NCBI RefSeq assembly: GCF_014873755.1
Contig: NZ_JADBEG010000001.1
Location: 3,660,501-3,724,500 of the forward strand
Direction: 5' to 3'
Origin: Amycolatopsis lexingtonensis
GTDB lineage: Bacteria; Actinomycetota; Actinomycetes; Mycobacteriales; Pseudonocardiaceae
Length of the DNA stretch: 64,000 nucleotides
The position numbers and the translations under genes are program-made. The notes under the pieces were generated by a model. That model was given only the letters and a program-made list of their open reading frames with translations. It was not told where the DNA came from and did no database searches. Below, in pieces: positions 10,301 through 19,458 of the stretch (positions are counted from its first letter, which is position 1; each line of letters opens with the position of its first letter).

Positions 10301-13300
10301 GGTTTTCTGTCTCGGCCGAACCGGTCGGATCAGGCAATGAACCGGCCACCTCGCGATCCGGCGCGGCTTCGGGCGTAGCGACGACCGCAGCAGACTCGGG
10401 TTCGGTCGGCTCGGCCGCCGATGCCGCCAGCTCGCCGTTATCCGGTTCAGCCGAGGGGGTGACGTCCGGCTCGCTCTTCGGACTTGCCTCGACGTTGGCC
10501 TCTGGTGGCACCCACGGCAGCCGCACGAACTGCTCGCCGTACTTCCGGCTGACGAGCGTCCCCCGCCCCCGCGGCAGTTCCGCAGGCCGCACCTGACCGA
10601 TGACGGTCATTTCCAGCTCAGACGCCGCTCCCTGCAGCGCGGGGCTCTTCAGCTCCTTCAACGTCCCCAGCACCCCACCGGACGCTGCCTCCGCCGGGCC
10701 GCCGGAGCGCCGCGCGACGACGAGGTGCAGCCCGATGTCCTTGGCCTGCCACAGGTAGACCGCCGCGAGGCTTAGCGGATCCTCGCTTCCCATCGGACAG
10801 ACCAAGTCGTGGTCGTCGACGACGATGAACAGCTCAGGTCCCTGCCACCACGAGCGGTCACGCAACTGCTCTCGCGTGACTTCTGGCCCAGGCAACCGCT
10901 TGCGCATCGAACCGGCAACGTCCCTCATCATGCTCTTGAGCTGCTCGGGAGATACCGCATAGCCGAGGAGGTGCTCGCTCCGAACGAAATCCAGCATCGT
11001 CCGGCGGTAGTCGACCAGGAGGATGAGTGCTTCTTTCTCGGTGTAGCGCGACGCGATGCCGCGCACGATCATCCGCAGCAGGTTCGTCTTGCCGGCTTCG
11101 CCGTCCATGAGCGCGAAGAAGTGCGGCTCGCGGTCGAAATCGAGGAAAACCGGAGCGAGGTCACTCTCTTGCAGTCCGATCGGGATCGCCCTCGGGCTGT
11201 CAGCCGATTGCTCGTTCTCGACCACGTCGTGGGGCAGCGGATCGGGCAGCACACGCACTCGCGGCGCCCGCGCGCCGGTCCAAGCCGCGGCAATCCGGTC
11301 GACCGCGGCGCGCACCGCGGAAGTCAGATCCTCCGTGCCGGTCTGGCCGTCGAGGCGAGGTAACGCGGCGAGAAACGGTAGCTTTTCCCTGGTCAAGCCG
11401 CATCCAGGCCGTTTTGGGACCGTCGCGGCCGCCCGCGAGTCGATGTGGGAGTCATCCGGGTCGGCGAGGCGCAACTCCAGCCGGGTACCAACCAGGTCGA
11501 GGAGCTGCGACTGAATTCCTGACCATCGGTAACCGGAAAGGATCACGTGCACGCCGAACGCCAGACTGGCCCCAGCGAGGCCCGCCACCTGGCCGGCCGT
11601 TTCCGGAAACCGGTCGGCGAAGGTCTCCCAGCCCGCGATCACGAGAAAGACATCCCCTCTCGGATCACCGGCGAGCTCACCAGCCCGCTCCCGCCGGCGG
11701 AACGTGGCCGGCGCGTCTATTTCTTCAGCGCGGAATAACCGCTCCCGCTCGGCGACCAGAGCACCGATTTCTCCGACTGTCCGTCGCACCAGCTCGTCCG
11801 GGGCGCGGCTGGTCGTCACCTCGCCCACGTGGGGCAACCCCACCAGCTGCTGCAGTGAACCGTCGTCGAAGTCGAGACAATAGAACTGCGCTTCCTCCGC
11901 AGTCTGCGTCAGCGCTACTGACAAGATCAGCGTACGCAGAAGCGCCGATGCCCCCGATGCGTAACCGCCGACGATCGCGGCATGTCCCGCCGCGCCGGAG
12001 AAATCGGCCCAGAGAATGTCCCGACGCTGGTCGAGTGGCCGGTCGATCACACCGACGGGCACCAGGAACTTCCCGTTGCCGATGAACCCGCTCGGGGAGA
12101 GGCCGCGGTCGGCCGTCTCTTCGAGCCTCGGCAGCAGGCGATCCAGCGGATATGGCTCGGTCAGAGGTGGCAGCCACACTTGGTGCGTCGTCTCGTCTCG
12201 CTGCGCCACTCGTGCGATGAGGACTTCCAGTTCGGATGGCGTGTCCAGGGCAGTCCTCCCCGATCCGGCAGCGACGTTTCGGACGCTCGGATCCGACGCG
12301 TTCGATGCTTGCGGCAAGTACGGCGCAGAGACGTAGGCCGCCTTGAACTGCACCAAGGACGCAATCTCGAACCGCAAGTAGCCACCCCCCGGCGCGGAAG
12401 GCAGCTCATACGCGTCTGGCACGCCGAGGACGTTCCGGGACTCGGCTTGGGTGAACGTACGCAAGCCGATCCGGTACGAGAGATGCGTACCCAGCCGGCC
12501 CAGCAACTCTTCGTCCACATGCTGGGTGGCGAGAAGCAGGTGCATGTGCAAGACCCGGCCGACCTGCCCGATGACCCGGAACGCTTCAGTCATCTCCGGC
12601 TTCGCTGCGAGCAGTTCGGTGACCTCGTCGACCACGATGAGCAGCATAGGCAGGGGCTCGATCTCCGCGCCGAGTTCCCGGGCGCGCTCGTAGTCGCCGA
12701 CGCTCTTGTAGCCGCCCTTCGTCAGGGCCTCCTGTCGACGCGTCATTTCGCCAGCAAGCGTGTCGCGCAGCCGGTCGACCAGGGTCAGGTCTCCGGCCAA
12801 GTCGAAAAGGTTGCCACTCACATGCGGCGATCGGCTGAACTCCGGGAACCCGTTACTGCCCTTGTAGTCGATCAAGAAGACGCTCAGCTCGCTCGGTGCG
12901 TGCGTGATCATCAAGCCGGCTATGATCGTCTTGAGCAGCTCCGTTTTGCCTGAGCCGGTCGCGCCCGCGCACAACCCGTGTGGGCCCATACCGCCGATCG
13001 CGGCTTCCTTGAGGTCCAGCATCACAGGCCGGCCTTGCTCGTCGACGCCGATGGGCACCCGATAGCGATCTTGCAGCGGCCGACGCCGCCGCGCCTGCTC
13101 GAGGTCGAAGGTCATCGCGTCGCCCGGCAGGCCGAACAACTCCAGGAAGGTCGGGTCCTCCAGGAGAGCTCCGCCGCCGACGTCGAGCATCTGAGTCGTC
13201 TCACTCAGCCGCTTGAGCGCGGCGTCGATCGCTTCGAGCTCGTCATCACTGTCTTCGAGGTGGGTAGTCGCCACCAGGAACGGGCGGCCGTTGTGCAGCC

Positions 13301-14786
13301 CCCATCCTGGCCGAACGGGCAAGGCCCTGGCGAGTTCCGCGTCGACTCTCGACGTGGACGGGTCGTCCAGGGCCAGCTCGATCCGGCCGATCAGGAAGCG
13401 GTCGACGGGTTCGGGGATCTCGACCCAATGCCGCGCGGCGAGAATGAGGTGCACCCCCTTACTCAGCCCCGCGATCGCGAGCTGACGCACCTGCCCAGCG
13501 AAGGTCGGCTCGTACTCTGCGAATTCCTCCCACCCGTCGATGACGATGAAGATATCGGCGTTATCCCCGGGTGGGAGCTTGTCCTTGGCCCGCAGCGCGC
13601 GGAACCGCCGCATCGTGCCGATACCCACCGATCGGAAAAGCTGGTCGCGACGCTCCATCAGTTTCGAGACCTCGGCGAGGGACGAACCGACCGCGCTCGG
13701 CGCGACATACTCACGTACGTGCGGTACTGCCGCCAAGTCGCTGAGCTGGGCGCTTGCGTCGAGTAGCACGAACGAAACTTCTTCCGGCGTACGACCGAAC
13801 CGCAGGCCAGCGATCAGCGTGCGGAGCAACGTCGTCTTGCCGGACCACGCCTTACCGACGATGCCGACGTGCCCGTCCGGACCAGCCAAGTCCAGTCGGA
13901 CCACCTCTGAGCCGGGCGAAATGGAGCGGTGGACCTGGCCGATCGGCACCGTCAGCTCCCGCACGGTGTTTGGCGGTTCAAGGCTGATCAGCGTCTCGAG
14001 GAGCGGCGACGACGCCGCCTCGTCCACGGCCAGTGTGCGTGACCGCGCCTTCGCGACGACGAAGGCACCCTGGCCTTGATTCAGCCGGTGTGGCACCTGC
14101 ACCCGCGCCCCCAGGCGGGGCCGGGACAACTCTTGGTGCAGGTAGTCGTAGAGAGCGTCGATCGTGATGACGTCCGCGTCGGCCGCTGCGGCGGCCCCTG
14201 TGTCCAGCCCCTTGATCAGCACGTCAGTGAAGAGCGAAAATGGTTGGCTGTTGCCGAACACGACGCGGTCGTCTTCGAAGGCTGGATCGAAGGCGCTCGT
14301 TGCCGTGACGATGTAGGTGCCCTCGCCCAGCAGGCTGACGTCTACCGAGTTGTCCGACTTGGCGATCGGCCCGGCTGCGAAGGTACCGCTGTAGCAGCAG
14401 TCGAGCACGATCGCCTTGTACTGAGCCTGGCACTCGTGTAACAGCCGCTGCACGACGACTACCGGGATCGCCGTCGAATACGGCCGTTGCTGCTTCGTGT
14501 CCGTCGTCGCGAAGAAGAGCTCGTTCTCCCCGTTCTTAAGTCCATGCCCGGAGATGTAGAGCAGCACGTGGTCGTCTGGCCGGCTGTCGGCGAACAGCTC
14601 TTCGATCTCGCGCTCGACGACCTGCTTGCGCTCGTCGATCAGGTACTTGGCCCGGAATCCGCCGATCGACGGGTCCTTCAACAGGTTCCAGAGCCGCCGC
14701 GTTTCGATCGCTGGTGCGCGCAACGAGGGCAAGGTGACATCGTCGTACGAAGCGGTGCCGATCAGCAGGGCGCGGCGCTCACCCAT
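10296..14786 (-). CDS. caspase-like protease fused to EccC/FtsK-type ATPase array
   Basis: The 1,496-residue protein opens with a caspase-like (C14) domain at residues 1-245, with His81 in YISGHG and Cys131 in LDCCYSG as the expected catalytic dyad. ATPase modules like those of the type VII secretion motor EccC follow. Module 1 (about 300-510) has GKAWSGKTT and IFIVIDGWEEF. Module 2 (about 560-825) is the best conserved, with GATGSGKTE, LLIVVDE and the EccC-like stretches TLAGEMTRRQEAL and ESRNVLGVPDAYELP. Module 3 (about 890-1150) lacks the GK of Walker A (GGYASGAS). Module 4 (about 1190-1400) has GEAGKTN. The tail is acidic and Ala/Pro/Glu-rich. No EccC-like N-terminal membrane helices are visible. 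The start overlaps the EACC1 stop by eight bases. An NTP-gated protease of a conflict system is the likely role, by inference. Confidence 0.9.
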   Translation of the reverse strand: MGERRALLIGTASYDDVTLPSLRAPAIETRRLWNLLKDPSIGGFRAKYLIDERKQVVEREIEELFADSRPDDHVLLYISGHGLKNGENELFFATTDTKQQRPYSTAIPVVVVQRLLHECQAQYKAIVLDCCYSGTFAAGPIAKSDNSVDVSLLGEGTYIVTATSAFDPAFEDDRVVFGNSQPFSLFTDVLIKGLDTGAAAAADADVITIDALYDYLHQELSRPRLGARVQVPHRLNQGQGAFVVAKARSRTLAVDEAASSPLLETLISLEPPNTVRELTVPIGQVHRSISPGSEVVRLDLAGPDGHVGIVGKAWSGKTTLLRTLIAGLRFGRTPEEVSFVLLDASAQLSDLAAVPHVREYVAPSAVGSSLAEVSKLMERRDQLFRSVGIGTMRRFRALRAKDKLPPGDNADIFIVIDGWEEFAEYEPTFAGQVRQLAIAGLSKGVHLILAARHWVEIPEPVDRFLIGRIELALDDPSTSRVDAELARALPVRPGWGLHNGRPFLVATTHLEDSDDELEAIDAALKRLSETTQMLDVGGGALLEDPTFLELFGLPGDAMTFDLEQARRRRPLQDRYRVPIGVDEQGRPVMLDLKEAAIGGMGPHGLCAGATGSGKTELLKTIIAGLMITHAPSELSVFLIDYKGSNGFPEFSRSPHVSGNLFDLAGDLTLVDRLRDTLAGEMTRRQEALTKGGYKSVGDYERARELGAEIEPLPMLLIVVDEVTELLAAKPEMTEAFRVIGQVGRVLHMHLLLATQHVDEELLGRLGTHLSYRIGLRTFTQAESRNVLGVPDAYELPSAPGGGYLRFEIASLVQFKAAYVSAPYLPQASNASDPSVRNVAAGSGRTALDTPSELEVLIARVAQRDETTHQVWLPPLTEPYPLDRLLPRLEETADRGLSPSGFIGNGKFLVPVGVIDRPLDQRRDILWADFSGAAGHAAIVGGYASGASALLRTLILSVALTQTAEEAQFYCLDFDDGSLQQLVGLPHVGEVTTSRAPDELVRRTVGEIGALVAERERLFRAEEIDAPATFRRRERAGELAGDPRGDVFLVIAGWETFADRFPETAGQVAGLAGASLAFGVHVILSGYRWSGIQSQLLDLVGTRLELRLADPDDSHIDSRAAATVPKRPGCGLTREKLPFLAALPRLDGQTGTEDLTSAVRAAVDRIAAAWTGARAPRVRVLPDPLPHDVVENEQSADSPRAIPIGLQESDLAPVFLDFDREPHFFALMDGEAGKTNLLRMIVRGIASRYTEKEALILLVDYRRTMLDFVRSEHLLGYAVSPEQLKSMMRDVAGSMRKRLPGPEVTREQLRDRSWWQGPELFIVVDDHDLVCPMGSEDPLSLAAVYLWQAKDIGLHLVVARRSGGPAEAASGGVLGTLKELKSPALQGAASELEMTVIGQVRPAELPRGRGTLVSRKYGEQFVRLPWVPPEANVEASPKSEPDVTPSAEPDNGELAASAAEPTEPESAAVVATPEAAPDREVAGSLPDPTGSAETENP

Positions 14787-15177
14787 CGTGCTCCGGCTTG
14801 TTAGCGTCGGCGGCGTGCTTCATCGCGAGCGCCAGCGCCTCGGCGACTTCATTCTTCGTCGCTGCGTTCACGACGATCTCGGCGTCGCCCAGTTTCACCG
14901 TGACGGAACGGGCCTTGCTGCGGTCGAGGAACCCCATCAGCGTTTTGTACAGAAGGGCTGCGGCGGATGCGGCCACTCCGTTGACGGTCAGATCACCCAG
15001 GACCGGGACGACACCAGACTTACTCCCGTGCTCCGCCTCCGCAGTGGACCGTGCGACGCGGCCTATCCGCGCCGCACAGAGTTCACCCATGAGCACGGTG
15101 CTCAGTCGATCGAGCGCCGCACGGGAGCCCCCGCCGGAGTCAATCTGTAGCATTAGACCGACAGTGTCCTCGTTCAT
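14779..15177 (-). CDS. EACC1-like effector-associated constant component
   Basis: This 132-residue protein resembles the EACC1 (effector-associated constant component 1) family, which accompanies caspase- or trypsin-like effectors in actinobacterial NTP-dependent conflict systems. The shape fits: an N-terminal beta/alpha half (LMLQIDSGGG, TVLMGELCAARIG), a helical centre with a small hydrophobic stretch (about 68-85), then a strand-rich segment ending VTVKLGDAEIVV and a C-terminal helix. The start is supported by GAGGAGGG just upstream, and the gene overlaps the caspase-EccC gene by eight bases, so the two are translationally coupled. The family call comes from recognition of the pattern and the caspase partner, not from a search. 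Confidence 0.75.
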   Translation of the reverse strand: MNEDTVGLMLQIDSGGGSRAALDRLSTVLMGELCAARIGRVARSTAEAEHGSKSGVVPVLGDLTVNGVAASAAALLYKTLMGFLDRSKARSVTVKLGDAEIVVNAATKNEVAEALALAMKHAADANKPEHDG

Positions 15178-15208
15178 GAGCCCTCCTCATCTCATCGCGA
15201 GTACGCCG

Positions 15209-15214
15209 ATTCTA
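15209..15214 (-). promoter_or_regulatory. possible -10 element before the EACC1-like gene
   Basis: On the minus strand a TAGAAT hexamer stands about 32 bases before the start of the EACC1-like gene, in the 156-base gap after the two membrane genes. No clear -35 hexamer is visible at the right spacing. If active, it would let the EACC1/caspase pair be expressed apart from the upstream membrane genes. Confidence 0.25.
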
Positions 15215-15333
15215 TTGCCTTCGTCGGCTCAGCGCCTCGAGCAGGCCCGTTCCAGGCGATCTGGGATCCTGAGCGAGTGCCACGGCCCCTTGCGAAGATC
15301 AGCGGGATGCCCAGTTCCGCCGGGCACCACTTG

Positions 15334-16119
15334 TCACCCCACCGCGACCAATATCGCCCGGCGCCGCCGCCAATTCACGAAGCCGGCGACGGCCTGCGTC
15401 GCAACCGCGAGGGCCGCGTACCCAATCAGCCACGGGATGTACCCCGGCGGCTGCGCGTTGTCGATTATCGGATCGAAGAGCATCGGCACCGCGTAGACCG
15501 CGGGCATCGCGATGAGGAAGTCCTGGAGCCGCACGGCGGCGTCCACCGCCAAGGACGTCTCGTCCTCGGCGATGACCGGGCGCCGGAGGATGCCGGTCAG
15601 GATCACCGAAGTGACGGCGCCGCCCAGCGCTAGGAAGCCGAGCCAGCTCACCGCGTACGTCCGGAATGGTGTCGTCACGAAGATCGTCACGGCGAGTGCG
15701 GCGGCTCCGCCGAACGTGACCAGCAGCGCCGCGATGTCCCAGCCGCCCATTGCGGGGCCCGGCGCGCGCTTGATCGCTCGTATCCCGAGCAGCGCCCGCG
15801 CCTGGCGGTCGCGCGCCCGCACCGGCCCCCAGAGGGATAGCTGCATGACGATCATGAGGAAGAACAGGTACGCGCCACTGGTCAGCTCCTCGCCGCGGAC
15901 GCCGGGCAGGAACGCCAGGCTCAGGTAACCGACATTGGCAGCGGTCACCACCAGGATCGCCGGGACGATCCACCGCCACGACCCGGGCGGCCGGGCGCCC
16001 CCGCGGAAGCCGAGGCGCCACGCCAGCAGGTCGGTCAGCGCCGGCACCTCGACGCCGTGCTTGACCAGCCAGCGGCCGGCTGCCGCGCGCTCCGCGTCCG
16101 TCACCGCCGGGGCGCTCAC
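15334..16119 (-). CDS. multi-pass membrane protein, paralogue 2 of the caspase locus
   Basis: A 261-residue integral membrane protein. A short N-terminal cytoplasmic helix pair (AAAGRWLVKHGVEVPALTDL) precedes about six hydrophobic segments, with a conserved PVIAEDETSLAVDAAVR loop near residue 190. The GTG at 16119 is chosen because it overlaps the upstream TGA in a GTGA arrangement; the longer open frame upstream runs inside the neighbouring gene. It is clearly a paralogue of that neighbour, sharing the (A/R)PVIAEDETSL motif and segment layout. Its place just before the EACC1/caspase genes suggests that it anchors or is acted on by that system, which is inference. Confidence 0.75.
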   Translation of the reverse strand: MSAPAVTDAERAAAGRWLVKHGVEVPALTDLLAWRLGFRGGARPPGSWRWIVPAILVVTAANVGYLSLAFLPGVRGEELTSGAYLFFLMIVMQLSLWGPVRARDRQARALLGIRAIKRAPGPAMGGWDIAALLVTFGGAAALAVTIFVTTPFRTYAVSWLGFLALGGAVTSVILTGILRRPVIAEDETSLAVDAAVRLQDFLIAMPAVYAVPMLFDPIIDNAQPPGYIPWLIGYAALAVATQAVAGFVNWRRRRAILVAVG

Positions 16120-16913
16120 CGGGCCACCGTCCCGTCGCCGCTCGACGGCACGCGGCGATACCTGCGCCGGAACGAGAACGCGGCGGCGACCAGCGTCGCG
16201 AACGCCAGCCCGATGTACCCCACCCGCACCGAGAACCACGGCGGCACGGACGGCCAGGTGGCGGCGAAGTCGATCCAGGCGAGGAGCGTGAACCCAGCGG
16301 GCTGCGCGAACAGCAGGGCGGACTGGGCGCGCAAGGCCGCGTCGACGCCGAGCGACGTCTCGTCCTCGGCGATCACCGGGGCATGCAGCGCCGGGACGAG
16401 GACCAGCGCCACGCTACCGGCCCCGAGCGCCAGCGCCGCCGCCCAGCCCGCGCCGGCCGCCGGACTCGAGACGAACGTCGCGACGCACAGCACCGCGCCG
16501 CCGCCGAACGTGATCACCACCGACGCCAGGTACCACCAGCCCACCTGGGCAGCCGCTGCCCGCAACGACGGCCGGGCTCCTGCGGCTGCCAGCCCGGCGG
16601 CAACGCGTTCGCGCGGGCGGACCCGACCCCACTGCAGCACCGGGAAGACCGCGTAGACCGCGCCGACCACCACGAACCGCGCCGGCACCGGAACCGGCGG
16701 CAGGATCACGACGCCCCAGACCGAGCCCAGGAGCAGGCCGTAAACCGGATAGGACCGCCGGGCCCGCACACGGGACCCGACGCGCAGCGCAAGCAGCCGC
16801 GTCAGCCGGTCCGCCGCGACGCCGCGCCGGGCCAGCCACGACCGCGCCGCCTGCACTTCGGCGACCGTCGGCTGGTCCAGCGTTACCGGTCTCGCCGGTC
16901 CCTCCACCACCAT
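16116..16913 (-). CDS. multi-pass membrane protein, paralogue 1 of the caspase locus
   Basis: The 265-residue product starts MVVEGPARPV and has a strong GGGAGG six bases before its ATG at 16913. An N-terminal helix-loop (VQAARSWLARRGVAADRLTR) is followed by six or so membrane segments and the loop APVIAEDETSLGVDAALR, nearly identical to that of the next gene. It is first in a four-gene minus-strand run: two membrane paralogues, EACC1-like protein and caspase-EccC fusion. I know no family name. A role as the membrane target or anchor of the conflict system is a guess from context. Confidence 0.75.
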   Translation of the reverse strand: MVVEGPARPVTLDQPTVAEVQAARSWLARRGVAADRLTRLLALRVGSRVRARRSYPVYGLLLGSVWGVVILPPVPVPARFVVVGAVYAVFPVLQWGRVRPRERVAAGLAAAGARPSLRAAAAQVGWWYLASVVITFGGGAVLCVATFVSSPAAGAGWAAALALGAGSVALVLVPALHAPVIAEDETSLGVDAALRAQSALLFAQPAGFTLLAWIDFAATWPSVPPWFSVRVGYIGLAFATLVAAAFSFRRRYRRVPSSGDGTVAR

Positions 16914-17572
16914 CGAACCTCCCTTGTCCCGCCATACACGCACGCAGCGCCACAAAGGTTTACCTGCCGCAGAAAAGCAGGCAACGGACGGACGGCAACC
17001 GGCCGGCTGCATGCAGGTCAGAAGCGACCTCGCAACACCGCTCATCTGGCATCGAAGACAGAGTCTGCGTGTGTCGCAGGCGCGCGATCGACGCGTAGTA
17101 GTCGGTAGACGCCGTCCCATCACGGAAGGCGTTTGAGGACGACCTCGCTGCGTCCTCGTTGCGCAGCAGGGATTTCGACCGCCACAGGTACGTCTCCAAT
17201 CCCGCCAACGTCCGTTTTGAGCTGTTTGGGTGATTTGCGCTCGAAGGTCGAGAATCGCCACCCTACTGTGGGACTCTGTGGCCAGAACGCCACGCACTTG
17301 GGGGAGTCATGACGGCAACGTTCTGTCCGCGCGACCTGCAGCTTCCATCCGCGGCGCCGCCGGCCGGCAGCCGATGTTCCGCGGCACCGGACGGTCGCGC
17401 TTCGGCGTAGCGGGCAGGTATCGATTCCCAGCGTCGCCCTGACCTTCCTGACGGGGTGGGAGTTCAGCAGGCCATCCCGGTCCCTCGCCGGTCACGGGTA
17501 GATCCGGCGGTGGACATGGACGCACATCGGCGTTCTCACACAGATGATCAACGATTCGCGGGGAGGACATTC
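16914..17572. other. divergent intergenic region without a convincing gene
   Basis: About 660 bases lie between the divergent membrane-protein operon and the secreted nuclease gene. Short open frames exist on both strands but none has a good ribosome binding site or a recognisable product. The stretch must hold promoters for both flanking units. GGGAGG before 17573 is the binding site of the nuclease gene. I see no strong inverted repeat. Confidence 0.45.
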
Positions 17573-18772
17573 ATGCGCGAAAACAGCCGACCGGGCCGAG
17601 CAGTGAGCAGACCGCCGTCGACGGTGCAGGGCCGGGCCAGACGCGCTCTTGGCGTCGTCGTGGCGTCCGCGACGATGCTGGTTCCCACGGCGCTCATCGC
17701 GGGACCGGCGTCGGCCGCGCCGCCGACGCCGCACGCCGGCCAGGCGATGGTTGCAGCGGGTGTGCAGGACAGCTGCGCTTCGGTGCGGGCGCGCGCGAGC
17801 ATCCTGGCCGCCCACGGCACCCAGCGGGCCATGTGCCTACGCCCGGTGCCCGCCGACCAGGTCCCGCCGAGTACACGAGCCGCGGCGGCGAAGGCGGTCC
17901 CCGACTCGTGCCTGGGAGCGATGCCGGAGCTGACCTGGGTGATCGACCGATTCTCCGGGTGCCGTCAGGAGTTCGGGGCGGTCGACATCCTCGTCGTCCC
18001 CCAGGGCACCTGGATCGGCACGATCGACATCGTGACCATCACCTCCGTCCGTGCCGACGCCCGCGCCCTCACCTGGACCCACGACATCCAGATCGTCAAG
18101 CTCGGCGGCAGAGGCGACATCAACGGCGTCATTCCCGAGGGCGTGGCCTCATGCCCGGTCGAATGCACCGTGACCGCTCAGAACTTCCCCTACCGGCTGA
18201 TGGACAGCAGCCCCGCCGGCACCTCGACCATGACCTCGGCCGTCGTGCCGGGCACCTCCGGTCAGGTTGTCGCCGAGCAGGCCCAGTGGACCGTGATCTT
18301 CACTCAGATGGGCAGTCTGCCGTCGCCGCCGGTCACGTTCACCAGCGAACCGGTGCGCTGCGACACCAACACACCCAACGCCACCGCCGGGTGCGTCCTG
18401 TCCCGGCACACCCCGACACTGCACTACACCACCGCCGTGCACGGCGAACTCGCCGCGCACATCAGCACCGCCCAGGCCGGCAACCTGCCCGGCGCCCCCG
18501 GCGGGACGCCGCTGACCCGGCTGGTCGACCCGGTCCAGCAGCAGAAGAACCGGGACACCGCCTGCCCGTCGAGCATCCCTCGCCCCGAAGGCGAGGAATG
18601 CGACGAGTACCCCTTCGCCTCCACCAACCAAGGCGCCTTCACCTCCGGCGGTGCCTACTCCAGCATGATGATCGACAAGGACGACAACCAGCGCGGTGGC
18701 ACGGACCTGGCCGGGTTCTATCTCGACAACCGCATCATGAGCAACGACCCGTTCTACGTCCAGATCGACTGA
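17573..18772 (+). CDS. secreted NucA/NucB-type deoxyribonuclease
   Basis: The 399-residue protein has a Sec signal peptide (basic start, hydrophobic core VVVASATMLVPTALIAG, cleavage after ASA near residue 45). Its C-terminal 80 residues match NucA/NucB DNases of PF14040: the motif ECDEYPFAST, a Gly-rich loop, then QRGGTDLAGFYLDNR and the end NDPFYVQID. The Asp-Glu pair in the first motif is the conserved catalytic and metal region of the family. The middle 250 residues form a beta-rich domain with paired cysteines that I cannot name. The ATG at 17573 has GGGAGG six bases upstream. Extracellular DNA degradation, either scavenging or as a toxin, is the likely role. Confidence 0.8.
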   Translation: MRENSRPGRAVSRPPSTVQGRARRALGVVVASATMLVPTALIAGPASAAPPTPHAGQAMVAAGVQDSCASVRARASILAAHGTQRAMCLRPVPADQVPPSTRAAAAKAVPDSCLGAMPELTWVIDRFSGCRQEFGAVDILVVPQGTWIGTIDIVTITSVRADARALTWTHDIQIVKLGGRGDINGVIPEGVASCPVECTVTAQNFPYRLMDSSPAGTSTMTSAVVPGTSGQVVAEQAQWTVIFTQMGSLPSPPVTFTSEPVRCDTNTPNATAGCVLSRHTPTLHYTTAVHGELAAHISTAQAGNLPGAPGGTPLTRLVDPVQQQKNRDTACPSSIPRPEGEECDEYPFASTNQGAFTSGGAYSSMMIDKDDNQRGGTDLAGFYLDNRIMSNDPFYVQID

Positions 18773-18810
18773 CCACCACCTAGCCCACCGGGCTCTGCCA
18801 CCATGCTGGC

Positions 18811-19269
18811 ATGACCGAACAGCCCGAACGGCGCGCTGGGGACCTCCACGTCAGCCATCACCGGTTCTTCCTGATCGACGACAGCGCGCACCTGTCCGAC
18901 ATCACCGCAGATCTGCAATGGGAAGACCAGCGCATGGCTACCACCGGGCCGGGCGCCCTCGCGGTCAACACAGAAGTACACACAGGGTTGATCAACCTGG
19001 TGGTGGAGCGGCACACCGTCGCTCCACCACCCGACCCCGGCCGATGGGAGACCATCGAAGAACACCGGATCGACTCCTCCACCGGGCGCCTTCGACCGGC
19101 CACGTTGTTCAACCCGCCGCCACCCGAGCTGTACGCACCCGTCACCGGGCCGCCGGGCGACTACATCGTCCGAGTCCACCGCCACATTCACGAGGTCGTC
19201 GACGACCCCGCTTTCGACCCCGCCGAGAGCTACCTCCTCCAATGCTGGCCCAAGACCACGGACAACTAG
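18811..19269 (+). CDS. small beta-rich protein, possible partner of the nuclease
   Basis: The 152-residue protein has no signal peptide and looks beta-rich, with VSHHRFFLIDD, LINLVVERHTV, GDYIVRVHRH and a final LLQCWP. It starts 38 bases after the NucA/NucB-type gene on the same strand. In Bacillus, the NucA nuclease is encoded with the inhibitor Nin/ComJ, a small acidic beta protein, and the size, overall strand pattern and gene order here are similar. I cannot show homology by eye, so an immunity role is a hypothesis. Otherwise it is a hypothetical protein. Confidence 0.6.
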   Translation: MTEQPERRAGDLHVSHHRFFLIDDSAHLSDITADLQWEDQRMATTGPGALAVNTEVHTGLINLVVERHTVAPPPDPGRWETIEEHRIDSSTGRLRPATLFNPPPPELYAPVTGPPGDYIVRVHRHIHEVVDDPAFDPAESYLLQCWPKTTDN

Positions 19270-19458
19270 CCACAAGAAAGATCAGCCATCTTCGCCAGGT
19301 CGTCCTCCACATCCCTGTACGCGCCACGGCGATGGAGAGCAATGGCCGGAGCCTGCCTGCTTTTAGCCACCACTCAAGTCGGCCTGGCGCTCTAGGGTCT
19401 GCCCAGCCCCCTATGTCGTCGAGCCAGGCGCCACCAGCGAAGGCCTCGACATCGACGT

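Noticed and set aside
10296..16913. A canonical type VII (ESX) secretion locus
   Set aside because: EccC-like ATPase modules are present, but there are no EccB, EccD, EccE, MycP or WXG100 genes, and the ATPase lacks its N-terminal membrane helices and is fused to a caspase.
16960..17442. Short open frames between the membrane operon and the nuclease gene
   Set aside because: No ribosome binding site, no recognisable family and poor codon bias.
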